Assembly: GCF_963583255.1 (NCBI RefSeq)
Contig: NC_084804.1
Coordinates: 25,733,061 to 25,797,060, forward strand
Origin: Pyrus communis
Lineage: Eukaryota; Streptophyta; Magnoliopsida; Rosales; Rosaceae
Length of the DNA: 64,000 bases
Reading direction: 5' to 3'
Shown here: positions 34,330 to 45,007 of the stretch, in pieces
How the letters are laid out: each line of letters begins with the position of its first letter
Position numbering within the stretch: position 1 is the first letter of the stretch
Made by a program: the position numbers and the translations under genes
The notes under the pieces: generated by a model
Told to the model about the DNA's origin: nothing
Databases searched by the model: none
Seen by the model: only the letters and a program-made list of their open reading frames with translations

Positions 34330-35363
34330 AACGGCATGGAATTGGTCCTTGAATGGAAGGTGATACTTGAAGTGAACCGGCATTGGTTTGAATTCTAGTG
34401 TAGGTGCCTGATTCATAAAAAACAGCAAGTTAGTATAAAATGTAATGGAATTTGGAAAAAAAAAACTTACTTGTTTTGTCCGATAAGAACTCAATGACAA
34501 ACACCACTCCTTTGAAAGTTTCAGGGATATTGGACTTGGCCAGATTGCAAGTGATGGTTATGACTTGTCCAATGTCATCAAATTTAACTTCTTTGGATTT
34601 TGTGGTTTCAAGAACGTCCTCTTTGATGAATTCATGACATTCCCTACTTGTCACCTTTGGAAGGGCTTCCAAGATGTCTTTTTCACTTTCTTCTTCCTTG
34701 GAATTCATGAACCTGCAAGGAATAGGGATATTTGTTGGAACGGGGTTAGAAATAATGAAATTTGGAACAACCATACCTGAATTAGATGGCATAGGAGCAA
34801 TAAGTGCCTCCGGTAAAGGTGTTTCCACCCTTTCCGTGGGTTTGGGTGTATTCCTCTTCCTTGTCATTTGATTTTGATGGTTGAGGGTCCGTTCCAACCT
34901 CCTTGTCACTTCTCAACATGATTTCCTTGGCAGTTTCAAATTCTCCCTTCGAATTTGCAATGGTTGAACTAGGGAGTTCGCCTTGGTCTCGAAACTGTCC
35001 TACGAACTCCGCGATCTGCCCAATTTGCATTTCCAAGTGGTCCAACCTTTTGTCTTCTTGTTGAGCCTCATTGTCTTGATTTTGTGAGCCCTGCACCAAA
35101 CAAATTAATTCATTAAGCTTTTGATTATAATCTATTGACGAAATTGAGTTTGGTTGGGCATATTGAATATGAGGTGGCTGCCAATATGCTTCTTGTTGAA
35201 CATTTTGAGGTTCCCACCACATAGAAGTTGAATAATCACTCCAATCCGAATTGTAAGTATTGGAAACCACGTTATTCCTTGATTGAAGATCAAATGTACC
35301 AACGCTTTGCATTTGGGACCTTTCCATGAGCTGTGACAAAAGAGAAGCATTATCAAGTGCCAT
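34330..35363 (-). pseudogene. Gag C-terminal / pre-RT linker remnant (A1), frameshifted
   Basis: Sense-strand remnant starting at ATG 35361-35363. The first frame (to 34782) has MWWEPQNVQQEAYWQP and the stretch HLEMQIGQIAEF...GELPSSTIANSK...IMLRSDKEV, which matches the C-terminal Gag region of Athila/Tat elements (LE.Q.GQIA...LPS.T.N......LRSGK). A second frame (34909-34430) continues with PIPCRFMNSKEEESEKDILEALPKV, equivalent to the linker before protease/RT, so there is a frameshift near 34850. The capsid part of gag, the zinc knuckle and the pol enzymes are absent. After the intron-like segment (34408-34470) a short stretch codes APTLEFKPMPVHFKYH, like the conserved APTLELKPLP..LKY just before RT, and ends in TGA. 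Confidence 0.65.
34408..34470 (-). other. Intron-like segment in gag/pol remnant (A1)
   Basis: On the minus strand: donor ACAA|GTAAGT at 34470, branch word TACTAAC at 34429-34435, a T-rich run, acceptor ATCAG|GC at 34408. 63 nt. The equivalent in A2 is 43574-43632. Unspliced translation meets a stop inside the segment. Confidence 0.5.
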
Positions 35364-35452
35364 TTTGTTCTTCTCTAGTACTTGAATTCAACAAACAAAA
35401 CACAAATCAAAAATTAAAACTAAAATACATAACAGAAACGAACAATCCAAGA

Positions 35453-35472
35453 GATTAGCAAAGTTGCTAATC
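35453..35472 (-). other. PBS-abutting hairpin (A1)
   Basis: GATTAGCAA-AG-TTGCTAATC, 9-bp perfect stem, overlapping the 3' end of the PBS. Confidence 0.7.
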
Positions 35473-35488
35473 CCCGGCAACGGCGCCA
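35471..35488 (-). other. A1 primer binding site (tRNA-Asp)
   Basis: TCCCCGGCAACGGCGCCA on the plus strand, i.e. the tRNA-Asp-complementary PBS on the minus strand, 5 bases from the 5' LTR edge at 35494. Confidence 0.92.
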
Positions 35489-37461
35489 AAATTTGATGCG
35501 AGATTTATACGCGCACAAATTAAACCCTCTTTTTGTCAATTGTAGTATAAGTATAAGTAGGGATCGTTCTTAACCGGGGATTAGGAGGGATTGCAAATCA
35601 CTTGGAAACTGACTCAAAAACGTCAAAACAAGTTCAAAAGACTCAAAACTGCCTAAAAACACTAACTAGGCAGTTTCTGACCTTAAACCCAATGTTGGAC
35701 GAATTTAAGATTATGGTTTGATTCAAACGTAAAAACACAATATAAAACACTATACTAGACTCAAAGAATGCAAAACTAAACTTTAAAACACTAAAACAAA
35801 CCAAAAGACTCAAACATCACCCAAAACACTCAAAACAGCCTTAAAATCACTTTCTGGGCAGTTTTGAGCACTTTGGTGAATTTGGACGAATTTTGGGAAA
35901 TAAATTGAATCAAAACACTTTAAAACATAAACTAAACAAAGTCTAAACACTAAAGAACAAGAAAGTAAAGGGGGGTTTTAAATTGACGAGAATTGAAATA
36001 ACGAAAGAAGTTAATAAACTAGACAGAATGTAAAGATGAATTTGATGGAATTGAATGGATGGGAACCTAGCTAAGGGGTTCATCTCCATACATGTTATAC
36101 TTGCATAATAAAATGATTTCCAATTGCATTTCAATAAACTATGATACTCAACACCCCAAGTTAACCGTGATGCACTAATTAACCTTCAAATCTTCCTAAC
36201 GTTATTGAATTGGATGATGCATGCGACAATTCAAAACATTCCCCACAAGTCCTCAACATGAATGCATAGAAGAGGTACAAGCAAGAATCATTACGCTCTA
36301 TGAAAATTATAAGTGTTGACGAGGCATTCGTTACTATGATTGCATGAAACTTATGCCAAGAATTTGTTTAACGCGATTGTTTATAAGCAACCTCCACTAC
36401 TTGCGAATATAAGTTCGTAACTATTAGGTGAAACTCACTTATATTCTAGCGTCATATTCATGCATGAAAATTAAGCGCGCATTCTCAATAAACATACATA
36501 AATAAGTTATCAATCAAACGGTTAAACAAATTGAATCCACAACTTATGAAACGCAAATAGAAGTAATCAAATCAAAATGCAAGCATAAACATATATTTCA
36601 AATCCCCCCCCCCCTAGCCAAGGGGGGTTTAGTTGAATTTAAACATTGGAATCAAAGAAACACCTAAACATTCCAACAACTCAAACTTGAATTGTATGAA
36701 CGTTTAGGCCCTCTTCTCTTCCATTCCTCATTCGTACAAAACAAAGAGTATTGAAATTAAACATTGAAATCAAAGAAACACCTAAACATTCCAACAACTC
36801 AAACTTGAATTGTATGAACGTTTAGGCCCTCTTATCTTCCTCTTCGTTGTAGCACAAGGTCTAAGGATAGTTTGATGGTGTGAATGGTTTGGGGAGTGGT
36901 TGGAGTGGCTGCTGCAAAGGTGTGGAGAGGTTTTGACGAATTTCTGGAATATGGAAGAGTTGAATTGTGTGTGAATGAGTGTGAATGGTTTTTATAGGGA
37001 GATGGATGGATGGGAGAGGGAACATGACAGCTAGGTTGCATGTGCAAATGCTAGGATGGCTGAAATTGTAAGGGGAATGCATGTGCAATGTTGGAAATCT
37101 GATGGGAGAAAGGTGGATGCATGTGTTGGCTGATTTAAAGAATGTGAGGGAATGATGAAAGGGGAAACATGACAGCTAGGATGAATGCATGTGGAGTGTG
37201 ATAGGAGCATATTCATGCGACTTAAATGGCTTGTTCTCGTGCATTTACGTTATGTTTCTCTAGTTATTTTAGTCCTTTATGCTTCTTTTGTGTGTTTTCA
37301 GGTTCTAAGGGCAAGGTATGCAAAAGGATGCCTTTTGGAGCAAATTAGAGATTGGAATGGATATCATATGCTTGGAGCCAAGAGGATGGACGAAATTAAA
37401 GACTTGAAGTAGGAAAGTTAAATCCTAAAAGACCTCATGTTTAAGCATCATTGAAGACTCC

Positions 37462-39693
37462 TGATGCGTGATTTATACGCACACAAATTAAACCCTCTTT
37501 TTATCAATTGTAGTATAAGTATAAGTAGGGATCGTTCTGGACCGGGGATTAGGAGGGATTGTTAATCACTTGGATTTGACTTAAAAACGTAAAAACATAA
37601 TATAAAACACTAAACTAGACTCAAAGAATGTAAAACTAAACTTTAAAACATTAAAACAAATCAAAAGACTCAAAATGCTTTTAAAAACACAAACTAAAAT
37701 GCTATACTAAACTCGAAGAATTCAAAACTAAAAATAAGAAAGATTAAGACTAAGACTTAAACGAAATATGGGGGGATTGATTTTGGACGAATTTAAACTA
37801 AAATGGATAGATTGTAAAGAAAACAAATTGTAAATATGAAATTGACGGAAATGAATGGATGGTATGGCTAGCTAAGGGGTTCATCTCCATACATGTTACA
37901 CTTGCATAATAAAATGATTTCCAATTGCACTTCAATAAACCATGAATTCTCAACACCCCGGGTTAATTAGGTCCGCTTAAATTAACCGTCAAGTTTTACT
38001 TAAGTTAATGAATTGGATGATTGCATACGACAACCCAAAGCATTGCTCACAAGTTCCCTACATGAATTGCATAATAGAGAAACAAGCAAGAATCATTAAG
38101 CATCATGAAAACTATAAGTGTTGACGAGGCATTCGTTACTATGATTGCATGAAACTTATGCCAAGAATTCGTTTAACGCGATTGTTTATAAGCAACCTCC
38201 ACTACTTGTGAATATAAGTTCATAACGATTAGGTGAAACTCACTTATATTCTAGCGTCATATTCATGCATGAAAATTAAGCGCGCATTCTTAATAAACAT
38301 ACATAAATAAGTTATCAATCAAACGGTTAAACAAATTGAATCCACAACTTATGAAACGCAATTAGAAGTAATCAAATCAAAATGCAAGCATAAACATATA
38401 TTTCGAATCCCCCCCCTAGCTAAAGGGGGGTTTAGTTCCTCATACAAAACAAAGAGAATTGAAATTAAACATTGAAATCAAAGAAACGCCTAAACATTCC
38501 AACAACTCAAACTTGAATTGTATGAACGTTTAGGCCCTCTTCTCTTCCTCTTTATTGTAGCACAAGGTCTAAAGATAGTTGGTTTGGGGGGATGGAAGTG
38601 TGGAATGGAGTGGGGAATTATGGAAATAGGTGAGGAGTGGTGGAGAAAATGGTGCAGAAAATGGAGAGAAACTCACGGCTAGAGAAGGAATGGAGTGTTT
38701 GTGTTGTGGTATCTACAATGGAATGAGATATGAGATGATGGGAATGCAAGGGTATTTATAGGAGGAGTGGAGATGTATATGGCTATTTATAGGAGGAGTG
38801 GAGATGTATATGGCTATTTATAGGAGGAGTGGAGATATGAAAGGTGGAAGTGCATGTGTTGATGACTAGGTTAGTGGGTGGAAATCTGAAAATGGCATAA
38901 AGGAATGGGAGCTCACGGTTTGGCTAGTGTTTGAATGTGTAAAGTGTGTGTGAATGCATGTGAAGATGCAATAAATAATGCATGTAGGGTTAGGAAATAA
39001 AATCATAACTTAAAGGGGGATGATTAAAGGGTGTTGAAAGGTTTGAAATGCATGTGTTGAATTGGTGGTTGAATGATGAAAGAATAAGTGAATGATTATG
39101 ATAAGTGATAAGTGAATGATTATGATAAGTGTATGATATGTTAAGTGATAAATGAATGATATGTTAAGTGATAAATGAATGATATGTGGTGAGTGATAAG
39201 TGAATGGAAGTGATAAGTGAATGGTTTGATAATTGATAAATGAATGATATGCTAAGTGATAAATGAATGATATGTTAAGTGATAAATGAATGATATGTGG
39301 TGAGTGATAAGTGAATGGTTTGATAAGTGATAAATGAACTAGTTTAAAGGGCTAGGGTTTAAGTACATAGAATGGGCCTAAAATAGGTTGGTTTGTATGG
39401 CATAATGTGTTAAGCTCATGGCAAGGTGTTATGTGATTGGGTTAGGGCCATTGTTTTGTGTCTTCAAGTGCATACAAGGCCTTCAAATTCGTCCATCCTC
39501 TTGGCTCCATGGATAAGCTATCCAATCCATGCCCAAAAATGCTCCAAATGGCCTCAAAATGCACTTTCTTGCTCCCTAGGCCCTTAGAACCTGAAAACAC
39601 ACAAAAGAAGCATAAAGGACTAAAATAACGAGAGAAACATAACGTAAATGCACGAGAACAAGCCATTTAAGTCGCATGAATATGCTCCTATCA
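37462..39693 (-). repeat. A2 3' LTR
   Basis: TGATGCGTGATTTATACGC to GCTCCTATCA, 2,232 bp. Differs from the 5' LTR by lacking a ~430-base block and by having the TTTATAGGAGGAGTGGAGAT unit three times (38755-38832). Contains an inverted GATAAG array (39080-39335). Confidence 0.92.
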
Positions 39694-39733
39694 AATACCC
39701 CCACACTTAGCTTTTGCTAGTCCTCGAGCAAAA
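39694..39733 (-). other. A2 terminal polypurine tract and hairpin
   Basis: In element sense TTTTGCT-CGAGGACT-AGCAAAA, then GCTAAGTGTGGGGGTATT, then the 3' LTR. Confidence 0.78.
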
Positions 39734-41709
39734 CAGAATAAAAACAAATAAACAAAACGACACTAAACACGTAAAACACAACCTAAACCTTCCAACAACC
39801 GTCTTTAGGGATTTCCAATGCACATGACAAGTTAAAAATCATCATTCTCACAGATTTTAGTCATCTTCACACTTAAGTACATTCTTAATCATAGTCACCA
39901 TATACTAGTTCACAATTAAGCATTTAAAACCATGTTTTGAATGTAGTAACATGCCTTAGAGAATTTGCTCAATTCCTTACAAGATATGCACTCGATTTTC
40001 ACTCAGAATTTCTAACTACACACCCTAATCTAGTTATATGTGAGAAGATTGATGTAAACATGTAGACGAACACTCACATATGTTATAACAAGGAAAGCAT
40101 TTTCTGGATTTACGATAATGACATGAATATGATCTCATGAATGGAATGCTACTACTTAGAATGAGAACCAGTGATTCCATAAGCTCATATCAATTTCAAA
40201 CTCCACATTATTGAACACATAACGATCAAGATAGAAGTCAAAGGGGTGTAACGGGGCTAAAGGTGTTTGGCTAACAAAGAAGGTATATGGAAAACAAAGG
40301 TTCTTAAAGAAATAGCGAGCAAAGCATTTGAATTAACGTAGAATTCACTTTTGAATGAAAACTCAACTTTTGAACAACAAGGGGGAACAAGCTCTTTTTT
40401 CTTTCTTTCTTTCTTTTCTTTTCTGTTTTTCTTTTTCATATGTTTTTCACAATTTTTTTCTTTTCTTTTGACTCTCAAAACATACATAAACGCTTAAGAA
40501 CAAAACATTCTCTCCCCCACACTTATTTTCTTTCATAATGTAACTAAAAAGGAATTCAATTAAGTCATGCTCACTATCTTTTAAGAACAAGGGTGGGGAT
40601 TGTCCTAAACTAGGCTAGGTGAGGAAAATGTGGGTAAACAAAGAATAAAGGCTAAACAAGGCTCAACGGGTTAAAACTTACAACAATACGAAGTATGGGA
40701 AGTAAGGCTATTTGGCTATGGTGGTGGTCACTACACAACTTCTTCTTGAATATGTGTTATGCAAATCAATAACATGCTTTGAATGAAATGGGCATGAGTT
40801 CTAGCATTTGGAACTATATGATGAAACGCCTTCTAAGTAGTAACCAAGCAAAGAATAATGAGATCATGCAACGACTTTAGAAAACAAGAAATCACAGATT
40901 ATACTCTCCAAAGAACGTTATAGGCTCAAGTCTCTCAGGGATGTAGCGTTATTATGAGTTCCTTCCTTCAAGCATGTTACAAAAACGAATTTTTCTTTTA
41001 TGATTGCATGTGAAGTCATACATTATAACCATAACCAAGCATATACCAAGAGTAAATCGAACTTTTCTCTATGTTCATAACTCTTTTTAACAGTCATGCA
41101 ATTAGAAACCAAATCCTTATCATTGTGTTGGAAGGTAACCTACGACACAAAAACAACTCAAAACACTCTTTTTAGGCTTTTCAAAACATTTTTTTCAAAT
41201 TTTTATGTGTTTTTCGGAGTTATAAAACAAAACACGCTAAAACAGTTTAAAAACACCTTCAAAACATTTAAAACAGCAAGGAACAACACTTGAAGTTATG
41301 GGTGATAAAATTCAACGAATTTGCATCAACATACTTAGTTACCCCCCCCACACTTAAATCAAACATTGTCCTCAATGTTTTAAGCATAGATTCACACAAA
41401 GCATAAGTAAATACACAAAAAGCACTTAAACATACTAAACATGGCAAAATGTAATTAACAAAGAGAAGAGTTTAGGGACGCAAATCTGGTTATGGAGTGT
41501 AAATTCCATCTTCTCCTTGGTAATTGCATTGAGGCTTTTGATCTTTGTGATTCCACAGGCTTACTCTTGAACTGGTTTCTGCCCATCGTTGATTTTCCTT
41601 TGTGCTACTTTTTGAACTGGGCAGCAGGATGGTTCTTTTGGTCTCCCCCGAAGGTCTGAGCATACCCTTTTGGTCTGTTTCTTTGTTCAATCTTTCCAAT
41701 TCGTATTGA
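39734..41709 (-). mobile_element. A2 internal region, noncoding, with internal PPT
   Basis: Matches A1. Holds C8 plus ACACTTAAATC at 41342-41360 and the 8-bp hairpin at 41361-41380. TTTC/CTTT-rich run at 40394-40470. No gene recognised. Confidence 0.72.
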
Positions 41710-42794
41710 AAAGGGTTGGAGGATAACTCAGCCTATGTTTGTCTCCACATGCTTCAATGTATCATTTTCACTTGCCTTACTCGCTCCCCTTTGCAGAAGT
41801 GGTCCCTTCTCCGGAAGTGTATCAACCGTTAAAGATGACTACTCGAGAGCAACGCTAGGTAAGCAATCAGGAATAGATTCCAGGCAGTTGGCTCCAGATC
41901 GGAAGATTGACTCCAAGTGCCGGCTGATTGCTTCTTTTACTTTGCCATGCGAGTAAGAACAAGGACAAAGAAAAAGACAGGGAAAGAGCATGATATGAGA
42001 TACTTTTGCTTTTGACCTTGATGATATGAGATACCTTTGCTTTGAAGAAGCGGTGGATGAATCAGCACATGCTTCAATCCGCCGTTTCCTCCTGGGTCAT
42101 ATGTACTCCAGGCATCTGGTATCATCTTTGGGGAAGAAGAAAGAATTGAGTATTTTGAAAGGCCTTGCTGGGAGTGCGCCCTCAGAGGTGAGGGAGAGTT
42201 GGGCATTTTCTTCAGGTTTGCCCTGCCATAAAAGACGAAGGTCGACATATATAGAGATAATATCAAGTGGTGGTACTTTTTACCCTTGTCGACAAACGTT
42301 TTGATCCCGCAATTCCGGCTTTTTGAAATAGTGGCGCCTCTTCGATCTTTGAATACGCCTCTTCGATTTCTGAGCAGGCGCCCCTTCGATTTCTGAACGA
42401 CGCCCCTTCGATTTCTTAACGACACGTGGTAGTGCAGATGCGGCTCCTTTTGACAAAGCTGCACGCGTTTTCTGAAAAGCAGAGAAAGCGTCGCCGAACT
42501 TTGCGCTTGTTGGCTAAAGATGTGTAGTTGCGATGATGGCCTCCACGTGTTTTCAGCTTTGTCAGAAATCTTTTGCCAAAGTTGAACGCGTCTTCTGAAA
42601 AGCCGAGAACGCGTCGCCTAAATTACGCCGGAAATTCCGGCTTTTTGAATTGGTGGACGCGTCGCCTTGGCTTCTTATAGAGCTATCGATCACCACAACA
42701 AACACACTCTGAAGAATTCCCATTCTTGAAAATCGACTCCGACCCTTTGAAAATTTACTCCATCAACCCCTATCTTTGAACACCTTTGAAAAAA
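41710..42794 (+). promoter_or_regulatory. Promoter-like region of the antisense gene (A2 copy)
   Basis: TATATAGAG at 42248-42256, about 540 bases before the ATG, and repeated CGCCCCTTCGATTTCTGAA words at 42335-42420, as in A1 and family B. Confidence 0.5.
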
Positions 42795-43466
42795 ATGGCA
42801 AACTCATCGAACCTTAGCTTGGAATTGAGCCTTAGCAGTGATACGGGCGCGCCGCGTCAAGGTAATGTATGGCGCCCTTCTTTTTTATCTTCTAACGGTC
42901 CTCTTTCAGGTGAAGACTCTGTGATGCAGGACGCCACAACAGCTACAATAGTAGCTAAAAACCTCCTCACACCAAAAGATAGTAGGCTGCTGTCAGGACG
43001 GTCTGATGAGTTGGCCGTTCAAGAGTCCCTCGCACTTAGTGTTCAGTGTGCGAGCTCTGTGTCCAACATGGGCCTACGCCTGCTTGCCCGCTCTCGTCAG
43101 GTGGAATCGTTGATGGCAGAGGTGGAAAGACTTAAGCAAGAGATCCAGCAGCTTAAGTACGAGAATAGAAGTTTGCATGTGCTTGCAAATAACTATTCGT
43201 CGGGGATGAAAAGGAAGCTTGATGAGCTGCAAGAATCTGAGGGTCGAATTCACAGTGACCGTCAAAGGCTTGCGTCTTATCTCCAGAGGCACCTTTTTCC
43301 TGGGTCATCCAGCGCTTGGCCAAGTATTGAGGCCTGGAATGCTCTAGCTCCGATGCCTCCCGCTCCGATGGCTTCCGCTCCGATGCCTCCCGCTTCTATG
43401 CCTCCCGCTTCTGCGCCTTCCGCTTCTGCGCCTCGTAGTGGGGCTTCACGTAAACAACCTTTGTGA
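42795..43466 (+). CDS. Antisense ORF protein with EAR-type motif and leucine zipper (A2 copy)
   Basis: 223 codons from ATG 42795-42797; I reject the upstream TTG at 42786 because the other two copies start at the equivalent ATG (MANSS/MTNSS). LSLELSL at residues 7-13, the leucine zipper with one change (S112R, a surface position) and MKRKL are kept. The tail is PMPPA/SMPPA/SAPSA repeats, ending GASRKQPL. Several nucleotide differences from A1 in the central region are silent (for example TCC/TCT, GGC/GGG, AAG/AAA, TAT/TAC), which fits constraint on the protein. Same inferred role as the other copies. Confidence 0.8.
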   Translation: MANSSNLSLELSLSSDTGAPRQGNVWRPSFLSSNGPLSGEDSVMQDATTATIVAKNLLTPKDSRLLSGRSDELAVQESLALSVQCASSVSNMGLRLLARSRQVESLMAEVERLKQEIQQLKYENRSLHVLANNYSSGMKRKLDELQESEGRIHSDRQRLASYLQRHLFPGSSSAWPSIEAWNALAPMPPAPMASAPMPPASMPPASAPSASAPRSGASRKQPL

Positions 43467-43492
43467 AGCTCCACCTTTCTCCATAAATAAAA

Positions 43493-44827
43493 TCAAACGG
43501 CATGGAATTTATCTTTGAATGGGCGGTGATACTTGAAATGATCCGGTAATAGTTTAAATTCCAGATTGGGTGCCTGAATCATTAACCACATGTTAGTATA
43601 AAAGAAAATTGAAATTCGGGGAGGCGGCTTACCTGTGTGCTCCAAAATGAACTCCAGAATAAACACCCCTTCGAAAGTTATGACTTGTCCCGTGTCATAA
43701 AATCCAACTTCCTTGGGAATTGTGGTTTCAAATTTGTCCTCTTTGATGCCTTCTACATCTTCTCCAGCCACTACCTTCTCTTGAATCATTCTTCTTGGTG
43801 TACAAAGTCCTTTGAAGAATTCAACACCATCTAAAACTTGCTGTGTTGCACCAAGAATTTGAATAGCATTTTGCACCTTTGGGAAGGCTTCCACGATGTC
43901 CTTTTTACTCTCTTCTTGGTTGGGAATCAAAAACCTGCTAGGAAAAGGGACATTGGGTGGAATAACATCAGAATAACATGAAATTGGGACGTCCTTACTG
44001 GTGGTGGGTGGTTTAGAGGGCTTAGGGGGCTGCGGCAAGGGTTGTTCTACCCTTGCCGTGTGCATGTCTTCTTCCTCCTCCTCAATTAGCAGCTCTTCAT
44101 CCACTTCTAGGCTATGTTTGGACATTTTTAGGTCAGCTCCAACCTCCATAGCACTTCCCAAAGTGATAGCATTATGGATTTCAAAATCTTCCTTCGAGTT
44201 TTCAATAGTTGAGTTGGAAAGTTCACTTTGCTCTTGAATTTGTTTCATGAACTCCATAATCTGCCCAAATTGCTCGTCCAATTTACCCAACTTCTTGTCT
44301 TGATTTTGTTCGTCCTGCGTCAAAGAGGTTAGTAATTGAAAATTTTTATCATTATCCATGGACATACTTGAACTTGATTGGAATTGTTGTGGGGGAGGTT
44401 GTGGTGGCTGCATAGGTGTTGTATTGAACTCCTCATATGGTTGCCAATATGCTTCTTGTTGAGCCTCCTTGGCTTGATTTTGTGACCCCTGCGCCAAAGA
44501 ATTTATTTCATTAAGAATTTGAATATAATCTACTGGCGAACTTGAATTTAATTGAGCATATTGCATATGAAGTTGTGGTGGCTGCATAGGTCTTGAATAG
44601 AACTCCTCATATGGTTGCCAATATGCTTCACGTTGAACTTGTTGATCTTCCCACCATATAGAGTTTGAATGATCCCTCCAATCTCTTTGTGGACATTGAT
44701 TGGCTTGAAATCCTTGCCTATATGAAGCACCAAATGTAGGGACACTCTGCATTGTGGTCCTTTCGGCATACGGCGACAATTTAGAAGTAAGATTTGCCAA
44801 TTGAGCTTGAATGCTAGCAAAATCCAT
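43493..44827 (-). CDS. Gag C-terminal / pre-RT linker fusion protein (A2)
   Basis: 444-codon sense ORF starting about 160 bases after the PBS, where gag should begin. It has no capsid domain. Residues 45-150 contain a duplicated EAYWQPYEEF...MQPPQ unit. About residues 180-240 (KLDEQFGQIMEFM...ELSNSTIENSK...AITLGSAMEV) match the Athila/Tat Gag C-terminal motif. About 303-360 (PPNVPFPSRF...KKDIVEAFPKVQ...FFKGLCTPRRM) match the linker that precedes protease. The end, APNLEFKLLPDHFKYH, matches the conserved stretch before RT, then stops. So the protein joins gag tail to pre-RT linker with capsid, protease and RT deleted. Low-complexity Pro and Glu runs lie between. Whether it is translated is unknown; it includes the intron-like segment in frame. 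Confidence 0.7.
   Translation of the reverse strand: MDFASIQAQLANLTSKLSPYAERTTMQSVPTFGASYRQGFQANQCPQRDWRDHSNSIWWEDQQVQREAYWQPYEEFYSRPMQPPQLHMQYAQLNSSSPVDYIQILNEINSLAQGSQNQAKEAQQEAYWQPYEEFNTTPMQPPQPPPQQFQSSSSMSMDNDKNFQLLTSLTQDEQNQDKKLGKLDEQFGQIMEFMKQIQEQSELSNSTIENSKEDFEIHNAITLGSAMEVGADLKMSKHSLEVDEELLIEEEEEDMHTARVEQPLPQPPKPSKPPTTSKDVPISCYSDVIPPNVPFPSRFLIPNQEESKKDIVEAFPKVQNAIQILGATQQVLDGVEFFKGLCTPRRMIQEKVVAGEDVEGIKEDKFETTIPKEVGFYDTGQVITFEGVFILEFILEHTGKPPPRISIFFYTNMWLMIQAPNLEFKLLPDHFKYHRPFKDKFHAV
43574..43632 (-). other. Intron-like segment in gag/pol remnant (A2)
   Basis: Minus strand: donor CACAG|GTAAGC at 43632, branch word TACTAAC at 43592-43598, acceptor GATTCAG|GC at 43574. 59 nt, stop-free when unspliced. 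Confidence 0.5.
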
Positions 44828-44964
44828 ATCTTACTTCTCTAGTACCTAAAATCAAAGAAAGAGAACTAAATCAAAAATCAAAAGTAACAACAAACAAAGA
44901 AAACAACACTAAGTTAGAAACTAAAACGAAAACAACAAAACGAAAAAAAAAAAAAAAGAACCAA

Positions 44965-44988
44965 GGGATTAGCAAAGTTGCTAATCCC
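44965..44988 (-). other. PBS-abutting hairpin (A2)
   Basis: GGGATTAGCAA-AG-TTGCTAATCCC, an 11-bp perfect stem sharing four bases with the PBS. Confidence 0.75.
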
Positions 44989-45002
44989 CGGCAACGGCGC
45001 CA
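44985..45002 (-). other. A2 primer binding site (tRNA-Asp)
   Basis: TCCCCGGCAACGGCGCCA on the plus strand, 5 bases from the LTR start at 45008. Confidence 0.93.
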
Positions 45003-45007
45003 AAATT

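Noticed and set aside
34782..34871. Plus-strand ORFs across 34452-34871
   Set aside because: Opposite strand of the gag/linker remnant; not shared with A2.
42786..42794. Upstream TTG start adding MKK to the A2 antisense protein
   Set aside because: The ATG at 42795 aligns with the ATG starts of the other two copies.
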